DNA from: Tubiluchus corallicola
Taxonomy: Eukaryota; Priapulida; Priapulimorpha; Priapulimorphida; Tubiluchidae
Assembly: GCA_030141605.1 (NCBI GenBank)
Contig: JAQGDQ010000087.1
Coordinates: 622,001-680,323 of the forward strand
Reading direction: 5' to 3'
DNA length: 58,323 nucleotides
The notes beneath the pieces were generated by a model. The model did no database searches and had not been told where the DNA came from. It saw only the letters and a list, made by a program, of their open reading frames with translations. A program made the translations under genes and the position numbers. Of the stretch, positions 36,707 to 47,219 are shown piece by piece. Numbering within the stretch: position 1 is the stretch's first letter; each line of letters begins with the position of its first letter.

Positions 36707-37189
36707 TTTCTACTATAATTTTTTGTTTTGTAATGTTTTTGTAAATAGTGTATATAGTTTGTTGTGGTGAAGATTCTAAATCATGTTTTTACACTGTCTG
36801 ATCCAATCCTATAATAAATTATGTTTAAACGAATCATTGAAATGCCTGCTACTTTTTTCGTACGACACGAACAAGTGCTCTGAACTATCTCGCTTTGGAG
36901 ACGCAATTTTCTTTCTTGTATTACGTTGACTACACATAGTAAGAAAGTAATAACATTGTTTAAACTGATGGAAAATAAATGGTGTAATCCACCTGTCGCG
37001 CTAACATATCTTCCCGTCAAAATGTCCTTTCGTGAGCAACGCAATCCCGGGAAAAACAATTCTCGGATATCCTGCATGCTGTAACTAGGCGAACAGTCGT
37101 TACGAAGGTGAAACAGGCAAGTGAGATTTATTCTTGGGCTTCTTTACGCAAAACACGCGACTTCAAATCATGCTTTCCAGCAGATAATG

Positions 37190-37500
37190 ACTCCATGGCT
37201 CTGAAAATGCTATAACGAGTTTTATTCGTCTTGTTGTAATCATTGAAACGCTGGCATTGAAAATTGATAACAGCGCTGTGTTGTGTGAGGCTTTGTCCCG
37301 CACTGGGGCGGCTTCTTATTACAGGTGGTTAGGGAAATACTTAATGAGGTCATCTATTATCATTACGCCTGATAACTGAATTACGGGGGACTTGATTCGC
37401 TGGCTACTTTGCTTCAACGCAATACAAGTTCGTTATGGCAGCATAACGATTAGTTAGCTGGGCCGCGCCTCTACATGAAATCTTTAATAAATGAAGAAAA
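37190..37500. promoter_or_regulatory. Candidate cis-regulatory patch
   Basis: Non-repetitive, moderately GC-rich sequence holding several GATA cores (TTGATAACAG, CTGATAACTG, TATTATCATT), an E-box CAGGTG, a TTTTATTCG Cdx/Hox-like site and TAATGAGG. The clustering is seen directly. The enhancer role is inference. Confidence 0.25.
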
Positions 37501-37675
37501 GGAAACTGCACGTACCTAGCAAGGATGAAGATCAGATCACTTCTAGGAAATGAACCATTATGACATTCACTAGTGAACAAGGTTTAATTTATTCAATAAT
37601 CATAATGAAGCTGCCGATGGATGCACTATACTATAGGTAATTGCGATATATAAATAACTAAGCAAATTAAGGAAA

Positions 37676-38060
<385 letters not shown>

Positions 38061-38129
38061 GAAGAGACACTAAATGAAAAAGACGTGTGACTAACTGACT
38101 GGCTGTACAAACGCACTAACGGAAATGAG

Positions 38130-38262
38130 AAGGAGAGACAAAGGAAGGAGAGAGAGAGAGAGAGAGAGAGTGAGAGAGAGAGACAGAGGGGGAGGGAGGG
38201 AGGGAGGAGAGAGGAAAGAGTGAGAGAGAGGAGAGGAAAGAGAGAGACAGACAAAGAAAGAA
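38130..38262. repeat. GA-rich purine tract
   Basis: GA dinucleotides with GGGAGG interruptions, separated from the GAAA tract by about 70 bp of ordinary sequence. Confidence 0.9.
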
Positions 38263-39502
38263 CGAAAGCATGCTAACAAAATTTAAAAGTATTACTGTTC
38301 ACCAAACCAACATGATTGTTATGCTGACCAAATTTTTCTAACAAAATTTAATTGAAATAGCGCTATTTCTATACTAAAAAAACAAGACCTAAAAACAAGA
38401 CTTTCCTAAACAGTTTGGTTCATAGCCATTTGGTGGCGGTCACAAAAGCAAAACGTACACAAAACAATTTATTACATCAGAGCTTTGTTCAAACAATAGC
38501 GAATTTATCATGCCCTCAGTAATTAGTATGAAACTCTTGTACGTCTCGCACAGTCTGCAATCTTGTGGACATGACTGAAGCAATTATTCAACGAACTCAA
38601 GATCATCAAGTATACAGATTGCACATGTTTCACAAGCTTATCTGTTAAACGCTGATCAATGGCGTCTTTTTTTACCATCTTAGTGTCCAATCTGTCTTAT
38701 AAGATAGCTTCAGTGTGTTTGGCGGGTTGGAGGGTGAAAAAATTAATCCCAGATTTATCAGCTCAGTGCTTCTGTCACACCCCTCAAGATAGCAGGTTGT
38801 GAGAGACCTGCATGGCTTCCACACTAAGCATTGAGGGACTGATAGATTTGCAATTGATTGAACAATACTTTGAAGCAATAAATTCTTCAGTACTGTTACT
38901 CGTTGTTTCCGCAACTCTCCACACCTAGCAAAAAGTTATGTACCACCCTGTAGTTTATTCTTGGACATGTAATGGATTATTTCGTTTACAGGCAGCACCC
39001 AGGTTGCGTTCATACATTGGAGACATTTCTCTAATAATCATTTAGCACGAGAGAAGCAACCAAGTGCACTAATCCCTGAAAACTTGATGTAGAAATTTAA
39101 TCCATAGCCACACAAGAAAGCTGCTACTAAAAGCGAGCTTAAAAACACGTCTAATCACATAAGTCTGTTTGTTTCGCCTGAAGTTAAAAATACTGCATTT
39201 TATTATAGTTATTAATTTCGAATGTACGTAACTTGCCGACTTTGTAAATTGCGCGAAGCTCTTTAAAACGCCTATACTGCACAAGGACGTAATTTTTATA
39301 TCTTAAATTTTTAGCTTCATATCTAAGATTAAATTTTTATTCTCATTCACTTGAGGTTACGCATTATCAAAGGCTAAATTGTTCGTTTTGGCATAAACAT
39401 AATATTAACATACACAACGTAAATACGAGAGAAAGCTTTCCTGGGTCTTGTCGTCACTAACAGAGAAAAACGTAATGTCCTTTATAGTCGTAAAGATTAC
39501 AA
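38263..39502. other. Gene-free stretch upstream of the ribozyme palindrome
   Basis: No recognisable gene. If the hammerhead motifs belong to a Penelope-like element, remains of it could lie here, but I saw no GIY-YIG or reverse transcriptase motif. Confidence 0.4.
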
Positions 39503-39506
39503 TATT

Positions 39507-39548
39507 TATTCAGTAGCTTTCACCCTAGCGGGTCTCATCAGCTGAATA
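39507..39548 (-). ncRNA. Hammerhead ribozyme motif (minus-strand copy, core intact)
   Basis: Reading the minus strand from 39548: TATTCAG (helix I), CTGATGA (39541-39535, the conserved core box), G-ACCC-GCTA-GGGT (helix II with GCTA loop), GAAA (39521-39518, second core box), GCTA, then CTGAATA (helix I partner, 39513-39507). Both catalytic boxes and both helices are present. Helix III is reduced to a few bases, so it would be a minimal type I motif. Hammerheads of this minimal kind are known from the terminal repeats of Penelope-like retroelements. One helix II base pair (the closing C) is missing compared with the plus-strand copy, so activity is uncertain. Confidence 0.75.
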
Positions 39549-39602
39549 GAAAGTGCTGGTAACTTGAGAGTGGTAACAAAACTCTCAAGTTACCAGACTT
39601 TC

Positions 39603-39644
39603 TATTCGGGTGATGAGGCCCGCTAGGTCGAAAACTACTGAATA
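39603..39644 (+). ncRNA. Hammerhead ribozyme motif (plus-strand copy, core mutated)
   Basis: On the plus strand: TATTCGG (helix I), G-TGATGA (39610-39616), GGCC-CGCTA-GGTC (helix II with compensating G-T and G-C pairs), GAAA (39630-39633), ACTA, CTGAATA (39638-39644). The first base of the CTGATGA box is G here, a change expected to abolish cleavage. The two copies decay at different sites and together indicate a common ancestor with a full helix II. Confidence 0.72.
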
Positions 39645-39648
39645 AATA

Positions 39649-40599
39649 TGATAATTCTCTGTTGATACTTAACGTAAACTTCGATTAAACGCCGTAGTCT
39701 GCATCGATTTTGCCCCGAAAGGCTTTTTTTCAATTATTAATGAAAGTTGCTACACAATCGCAGCACTGGCTATGCATAAAGGTAGTTTAAAGTAAGAGAT
39801 TAAATAGGATACATGATTAAATGTACGAAAAAGTGCGATAATAAACAATAGAAGCATTTTCATTTTAAAAAAATTTGAAAATTTGCCACAAAAAACAAAA
39901 CGAGGATGTTATCCCTAATTGGGAGTATTTGTGGTAAGTAGGTCAGATGATAACACACTGATTACCTATTATTTAAATTAAAAAACTCGTAGTATTGCCA
40001 TAAAGAAAGTTTTATGTTACCACTTAGTGGTTATATTAGTCACCATTTTTATGTTAGTCACTCGGGCTGCAACAACAGATTCATTTCACTACACATTAAA
40101 AACAAACATACTTTAGTGGAAGTTTCAAAAATATTGTACAATTCACAATTACCACTATATTATTGTATTAATATGAAAAACGATGAGTGGTATAAAATAA
40201 TCACGTGCGAGGCACCAGTAATGCTCTCTATCAGAAATACACATCCATTCAAAACGATTATAACATGGGCTCTGTTCCAAGGTTCAATGTAATGACCAAT
40301 GAAACGCACAGAAACGCAAAAATGAAGAACCAGTTAAAGTGAGAGTCGTTTTCTGTGATTGTGGATAGTGGTCAGAAGTGAAATGCATCCTCCGTGACGT
40401 GAGTGAAGTCACGCGGTTTTACGTCTCATGAGTAGAAATCATAGAGGAATCCTGTATAAGCTACTCCACGCACAAGAAATTAAACTAGTAAGTGCAAAAG
40501 TTGATTGATAATAAAACCGTGACAAGTACAATTTTCTCGTTTTGCTTTTGACAAGGTAAAGTAACTAATAATTTTGCTAGTTTGTGAAGTATGCACTAT
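39649..40599. other. Gene-free stretch
   Basis: A frame at 40014-40292 has no family resemblance. No repeat is recognised. Confidence 0.4.
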
Positions 40600-40920
40600 G
40601 AACGATCTGATTATTTTTTCGAACTTTACATAATGTTATTTAAACTTGATTAAATTTCTTACTCAAAGACTTGACCGTTAAAATGGTTGCACCTAACGAC
40701 CATCGCGAGAGTTTAAATTTACATGTTTTGTACAGCTTTACGACTAATATAAGTTCTATGTACAGTAAACCAACATGTAGGTGACACAAAATTTCTAGAC
40801 GCATTTTTTAGCTTTATATAAGTAAAGGGTTTTCTTGTCCTTTAATTTTTACCCTCTTATATTATGTAATAAAGATATTCGTGACCCGCAAAATCTGCAA
40901 CGTTTTGTGTTTCTCGCTTT
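40600..40920 (+). repeat. Dispersed repeat family Q, uninterrupted copy
   Basis: Contains GTTAAAATGGTTGCACCTAA then CGACCATCGCGAGAG, AATATAAGTTCTATGTA and GTAGGTGACACAAAATTTC, which match 50640-51000 (minus) and the flanks of the Harbinger relic at 21467-22313. In this copy the insertion site is empty. Confidence 0.8.
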
Positions 40921-41224
40921 GACAATAGCTTTTTTCTAATACAGTTTAGAAACTTACAATGTAGTACTCTTTATTCTAGTTGGAAAGTCTTTGATTAAAA
41001 CTGAAATATTTTCAAATGCACTACGTCATCTTCGTTTTTTGACCACATTGGCCGGGACTAAAATTAATATTTCTAAATACAAACAATAATGTTGACTACA
41101 CGACGAACTCATCCTGTTTTTCAGCGTGTAGCCATGACGTCCTAGCACTTGTTGTACAATACATGCTCCGTTACACTCAGCAGCTCAAAACGTCGAAAGA
41201 GAAAACTGTCTCGCACGCAAAACT

Positions 41225-41935
41225 TCTTAAAGGAAAACCGGACCCAATCTTAAATAACAGCTCGAAACAGTCTACTCTATAAAATATTGAAAGCAAGCAT
41301 ATTATTTTTGAGAATGACTTACGCGGCGTTTACCAGACACACAGAATGCGGAACGGGTTCATTGAAAACATTATAAAGCGATTTTTACACAATAACGTAT
41401 AACGCATTTCGAATGTCTAGTAAATTTGTTATCGCGAACGGTAAGTTCGCGTTTGCGCGGCTATTTCTTCGCTGTTACGTACATTTTGCCATTCTCTTAT
41501 TAGATGTGCATCATGGAAACGCGTTGGTCAAGAAACAGGCACTGTACCTCTCAGTTCAGTTGTGATGCAGTGTACATGTTCGAAATATCATGCGCAAGTT
41601 CACGGTAAACTTGAAAATTAAATTCTTAACTTAAAATTTGCCAAGTTTTTGTGTCTAACGCTGAATACGTACAGTAGTACTGTGCAAGAGTTTTCGCTTC
41701 TGTTAAACGTGCAACACACTCGTGAAATGTTTGTGCTGTTGCAAATCATGTCCAGTTATGGCGACATCATTAACTGGGCTTGCCGGCCGTTAATTAAGTT
41801 TCTAACTTATTATTTAATTATCAGAAACACGTTGGCATTTTTATAGGTGTTAAAGTGTGAACTTTTCATCGTACTTCAAAATGTGGTCGTTATGAAAAAT
41901 CACCCTGTTTTCCTTAAATCGAGTTTTATCTACAG
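41225..41935 (+). repeat. Dispersed repeat family P, long copy
   Basis: Aligns end to end with 49287-49895: GAAAACCGGACCC at the start, then TTGTGATGCAGTGTACATGT (GTGACGCAGTGCACATGT in the other copy), TAACTTATTATTTAATTA, and TACTTCAAAATG near the end. It carries about 120 bp extra in the first third. No shared coding frame, so it is a non-autonomous repeat or old duplication. Confidence 0.82.
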
Positions 41936-41989
41936 GGCTGTTTTTTGTGTACATTGTGCCATACTTATTACTCTTTATTAACATTGGGA

Positions 41990-42130
41990 TGATGAGGCAG
42001 TGACGTTCTACCAGGTGGCGAAAACACTTTAATTATTAAGAATATTGTTTTCTTGTTAGCTTTTCAAACAGGTGAGAGTAATGCTCAGTGATGTAACTTT
42101 GTACGGAAAGTTTTCTTACACAGGGTTCAA
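41990..42130 (-). repeat. Dispersed repeat family Q, end fragment
   Basis: GAGGCAGTGACGTTCTACCA followed by GGTGGCGAAAAC and the next 100 bp match 51100-51240 (GAGACAGTGACGTTTTGCCA, GTTGGCGAAAAC). It is the terminal part of family Q in the same orientation as the 51-kb copy, placed right after the family P copy. Confidence 0.7.
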
Positions 42131-45100
42131 TATTCGTGTTCCCGACCGCATATAAACTTACAATTAAATTAATTTATCAAATATAATAACTTGATAACAA
42201 TAAGATAACATTAAGATGATAAACCAACAGTATGACAGGCTGTAAGCAAAGCTTGCATTAATTTGAAATGTTAATTATAATTTATTAACTACACGCAGAT
42301 AAATTATGAAAAATTGTTAATTCAGAGCTAATCAAATTTGTTCCTAGACTAATGTGTTTTCCCTGGCGTGAATAATTAAACATTCACAAATAGTTGAAAT
42401 AATTTCTTCCTTCTGGAGTCTTATGTGATTAATTACCTGTTTGTGCAAGTTTTAATTATCTGTGTTTTATAATATCCTTTCTCCTAACCAGATTCAGTTC
42501 AATTCACCACTACCAGGCGGTGCTGGGGCGCACGTCCTGCGCGTTTCTTCGTCGTGTCAACAGTCACGTGTTCATTTTCCACAGAATTATCAACCATTGC
42601 CTAATACGCCAACACTCTTCCTGGGTCTTGTACAAAAGCAGATCCTAATTAGTTTCGATCGCTGATAATTAGTTTAGCCGATAATTAGTTTTAGGTTTTC
42701 TACATCCATTAACAGATTAGGATGACAGAATTAAGTTGAACCTTTTACCTTAAATTCTGCTATTACGCGTTAACGTAAACACGTGAAGCCAAGGCACAGG
42801 TTCAAGGACGTTGCGATACGTGCGTGTATGTAAACATGTGTGCAACGATATAATGGCGATAATAAATTGTTTTTTAAAAACCTTGCTTACAGTTATTAAA
42901 TTATTAATTAAGTATCGAAACACTCTCCAGTGTAACAAACGCTATGCATGTTACATTTAGATCCTCAATTAAATCTACATATTCTAGCCTAGACATCATT
43001 TGTTACTTAATAACGTAGCTAAAACGACAACGTTCTGAAATATTATATTTTAGAAACTTTAGTTAAAAGATTGTAATTTTTTTAAAAGCGTTAGTCAAAA
43101 GAATATAAAATTTTTAGAAACATAGTTGAAATATTACAAACAACAACTACTAATCACATCTGTTTCATTGTCATTGTAAATGCCATCATTAATTATGCGC
43201 ATATTTTGAATACTTGTTCTTGTTTCAATATAAAGGTAAAAGTACATAAATTTAGGAAATTGCTACAAGTTAAACTCAATTCAGTATTTGTTTACGTCGA
43301 AAATGCGAAAGTAATTGAACCCAGGGTTTTCAGTCGCCCAAGACTCAAACTTTTTACGTAATGTTAAAAAGTTAAAAAAACATTCATCGTAATAAAATTA
43401 AGCCTTTACGTTTTGAGTACCATAGATAAGTATCATTTTTCGACATGGCGCAGAAACTCTCTTCGGCTTGATTTTATGTTTCGAGCGCTAAAAAAATTAA
43501 GCATTTTCGACAACTTTGATGTCAGACACTGACCTGCTTTGTCGCAGGTATTCTTCAGGCACTTCACTGCTGCCTCTGCTGCTGTTTCAGTGATAATGAC
43601 AATTAAAAATATTCATTAATTACAGCCTATGGGCTATTAGTAATTATGTCACTATTACGTCATGTATTACATTGTCATCAACATAAGCTTTTTGAAAGTA
43701 AGGGAACTCTATAGTGTTCAAACCCACTAATTGACTGGCAACAGCTCGCATATAGTCTCCCATAAGCTGACGTTTGATATGGTAGCGTTTGTATGAGATA
43801 TAAATAAAAAATGTAAGGTATATTAGGCTTGTAATTATTCAGATAATAGTTCGCGAAATTTCAGTAGTTTAGTACAATGACCTTACCTTTTCATGAGTAC
43901 AAAACACTGTAATTATGCTCGCAACGTACAGCCATTCTGGATCAACATATTACAATAATAAGCTGACAACTGTCGCTTGCTTAAAACAGAATTCGTGTCG
44001 TATGTCAGGTACAAAATTGCATGTGTTATTACGAATAAGTGGCGCAGGCTATACTCGCTGCCTTAGCTCGCGTGACAATCATTGCCCCCTATCACTTTGA
44101 AACAATTTCTTCTGATAAGCCAATTTCCAAGCAATTATACTCTGTCTCAATGCCTGCGTATTGTGACGTCTGACTTACTGCAAAATTCAATTCAGAGTCA
44201 GTCAAAGTTACACCTGAAATTATTCATTAACTTGTCCACACACAGGCATTCCACACCCACGGAACTGGTTGGAGAATGAAGTGTGTTGGAGTAACGTAAC
44301 TTTATTTTTTCTGTCATTTAGCTTTGTATCACACGATCTGTAAGTTTGCAATTTAGTGTTTGTCTTGTTTGCTCGTTACAATGTTTATTTTTGTATTTTT
44401 TACACTGTATTTTTATTTAGGTGGATTGTTGTGTGAACATGATATTAATTTATTATATCGAAACATTACAGATGTTGTGTCTGAATAAAAGCTATGTCTT
44501 TGCTTAAAAGGATGCTAGCTACTATTTTTTCATATTTATCATATTATCATATTCATCAACTTATTTACTCTCTTTTCCGTTATTTATTTATCTTATAATT
44601 ACTCTAACTTTACTTCATTTAAAATTGAGGGAAGATTAATTGCCCCCTCCTACAGACTCTGGGAAAAAACTTACCGTGTGAAAATAGTCATCAATAATTA
44701 ACCATAGTTGTAAGGCTGATGCTGATATTTTAAATCAATGCACCTCTTTTATATTAGCTCTAATATTCTTTGCAAAAATTTTAGTTTTTGCTCTTATGAT
44801 GTCAAACGCGTTCTGTTTAAATCTCATTGGTCAGATTTTTACTGTTGTAACTTCTGGATCAATTTTAAATCTTGGTACTGTATTAGAAAATTAAAAACAG
44901 CTTACTGTTTTGCATTGACAAAGATTTTTGCTTACCGTAGGGGCACCGCAGCATCTAGAATACGTGTAGAGAATACTTATAATCATTTTAAAGTGAGATT
45001 ACGTAAAACTGCTATTAGCTTTCATCAGCGTGTTTTAAATTTAAGCAATGAAGTCACACGCAGTTTTGTTCTTGATGTCGTTTTAACTTCAGCTATTTTT

Positions 45101-46369
45101 GCCTACTTACTAACCCTTTTTTAAAATATTTAGCTTACTAATCGTCTGTCCTTTGTGTAAACATTTATTTTATTTGTCTAGTAGTTTTTATAAGGATTTC
45201 ACTAATTTTGTTTACTGTTCTGTGTTTGTTTACTTGTCATGCACTGAAATAAACGTGGACTAAATAATAAAAGATAAATATATATTGTTCTTATAAGTGC
45301 TTTTTCTGATTTACACAACAGTAATCACTACGAAATAGATAAAACTAGAATATTTTCAAGACCCTTCAAGAAAATTGTAATTCTTGCCAAACCCTTATGC
45401 CTGTGTATGCTCGAACCACAGTAAAAATGGTAGAGCATGAAGAGGGTGCCTTCTGTGGTTCAATTAGTCCAACAATTTAGTGAATTTTTAACCTAAATTC
45501 GGGGTTTCTGGCCTGACTCTGCATTCAAAATTGTAAAAAAAAGCAGTGAAACGTCGCCATGACACATTTCCAAAAGTAACGTCATAATTAACACTCCAGT
45601 TAAGTTCCTTATAAAACATAAATGGAATTTTACAGATTTATTTCATCACTATAGTAACTGGGTGAGGCGTTAATACAAAATTTCCTGTTAAAAGTTACGC
45701 TGTTGACTAACTAAGCCGACTCTAACGCTTTCAAGCGGTTTTATCACAGTGCAAACAAAGAACAACCTCCTTTACACTTTAAACTTTATTACGGCATCGT
45801 ATTATATAGCTTTCTTTACAAAATAAAAGATAGGGCTCTATAAAATATAGAGAAAGAATCATTATCTGTGCCAAATAGCTCATTATTAATTTATTACACA
45901 TACTGTTTTTAGTTCAACTGCTGGGTAAAGACAATTGGATAAAATTTTCCGCAGAGGACTTGTCTTGCGCAAGAATTGCGCTAAAAGCTGATTCAGTTGA
46001 AGTTAATCAATGGCTATAATAAGTCAGTAAAAAGATAATAATAGACCTCACAGTTCTGCCTGTGAGCGATCAACAAAAAAGCTAATAAGCTACAGTGTAG
46101 CAGCTGAACTTCCATAGATCTTAAAAGTAAAATGTAGGCGTGTTCGCAACATTTGTTGAAAAAGGCGAAATGGAAAAAATGAAGTCAAATATGCAGCAAT
46201 GTCTGATGTTTTGACAAGCGTCAAAAAGACGACATTTTTCTTGAAAGACAAATACATTAATTATTCACAGCCATTTAACGAATTTTCATGGGCCACGTCC
46301 ATGGTCGGCGAAATTCAGCTTACAACTGCTAGATGGTAGACAAAGTGATTTTACGTTTTTTTTGAAAAA
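42131..46369. other. Gene-free stretch
   Basis: No gene is called. The longest frame (44738-45124) lacks any recognised motif. AATAAA hexamers near 44485 and 45249 may mark old retroelement 3' ends. Three TAATTAGTTT sites lie at 42646-42695. Confidence 0.45.
42646..42695. promoter_or_regulatory. Three spaced TAATTAGTTT sites
   Basis: The same 10-mer, a homeodomain-type core with constant flank, occurs three times within 50 bp (CCTAATTAGTTTCGATCG, ATAATTAGTTTAGCCG, ATAATTAGTTTTAGG). A CACGTG E-box lies about 80 bp upstream (about 42565). It could be a homotypic binding cluster or a degraded minisatellite. Confidence 0.25.
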
Positions 46370-46645
46370 GTAGTAGTAGTTGAAGTAGTGATAGTAGTAG
46401 TAGCAGAACCAATTGCAGTAGCAGTACCACCAGTAATAGCAGCAACGCTAGCAGTAGCAATTGCAGTAGCAGCAGCAACAGTAGCAGTACCACCAGTAAC
46501 AGCAGCAACGCTAGCAGGAGCAATTGCAGTAGCAGCAGCGTCAGTAGCAGTAGCAGTAACAATTACAGTAATAGCACCAAAAGTCTGCTATAAGCAGTAG
46601 CAGTAGCAACAGTAGCAGCACCAGCCGCACCAGCAGTAGCAACAG
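46365..46645. repeat. AGTAGC/AGCAAC minisatellite
   Basis: A CAG/TAG/CAA-type trinucleotide tract with a higher-order unit beginning CAATTGCAGTAGCAG at 46410, 46458 and 46521. The Ala/Val and Leu-rich frames on the two strands reflect the repeat. Confidence 0.9.
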
Positions 46646-46843
46646 TACTGGTCAACTGGCCTGCTCTTAAGTTGCAGCTGCCCGCGTACTAACGAATATA
46701 TTTGCTGTGCGATTTAATTTGATCGCATTCTGAGCCAGCTATAATCTAATTGCTCATTTATGCTAAGAATATTACTTAACCAGTATGTGCACACAGTTTA
46801 TCTAGACGCCTAGTCCGATATCCATGCGCCGGGGATAGCTCTG

Positions 46844-47219
46844 CTTCTGTTTGGCCATAGCTTACACAACTGCATGACTGTTTAGCTAACTTCTGTTTGG
46901 CCATAGCTTACACAACTGCATGACTGTTTAGCTAACTTCTGTTTGGCCATAGCTTACACAACTGCATGACTGTTTAGCTAACTTCTGTTTGGCTGTAGCT
47001 CACACAACTGCATGACTGTTTGGCTAACTTCTGCTTGGCCATAGCTTACACGACTGCATGGCTGCTTAGCTAACTTCTTCTTGGCTGTAGCTCACACAAC
47101 TGCATGACTGTTTAGTTAACTACCATTTGGCCATAGCTTACACAACTGCATGGCTGTTTAGCTAACTTCTGCTTGGCTGTAGCTCACACAACTGCATGAC
47201 TGTTTAGGTAACTTCTGTT
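46844..47219. repeat. 46-bp tandem repeat, eight copies
   Basis: The unit starts CTTCTGTTTGGCCATAGCTT and continues ACACAACTGCATGACTGTTTAGCTAA. Starts fall at 46844, 46890, 46936, 46982, 47028, 47074, 47120 and 47166, exactly 46 bp apart, plus a partial unit. Units differ by a few substitutions (GCCATAGCTTAC versus GCTGTAGCTCAC), giving two subtypes. A truncated array with the same units restarts at 57571. Confidence 0.95.

Larger units (their letters stand above)
34051..37675. other. Gene-free stretch
   Basis: AT-rich, with no recognisable gene. It includes a 32-bp tandem duplication (36643-36706), a run of about ten C at 35370-35379 and a complex patch at 37190-37500 listed separately. A frame at 34241-34528 has no family resemblance. 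Confidence 0.5.
39503..39648. repeat. Near-perfect palindrome with 69-bp arms
   Basis: The left arm 39503-39571 and right arm about 39581-39648 are reverse complements with a handful of mismatches and single-base indels, separated by a 9-base loop (GGTAACAAA). Each arm contains one hammerhead ribozyme motif, pointing outward from the loop. A transcript of either strand would fold into one long hairpin. This differs from ordinary MITEs in that the arms hold ribozyme cores. Confidence 0.92.

Noticed and set aside
44738-45124. 128-codon plus-strand frame
   Set aside because: I considered a LINE tail, but no reverse transcriptase motif is present and the frame could be chance.
46844-47219. CRISPR-like array
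   Set aside because: Units are contiguous 46-bp tandem copies without unique spacers, in a eukaryotic genome.
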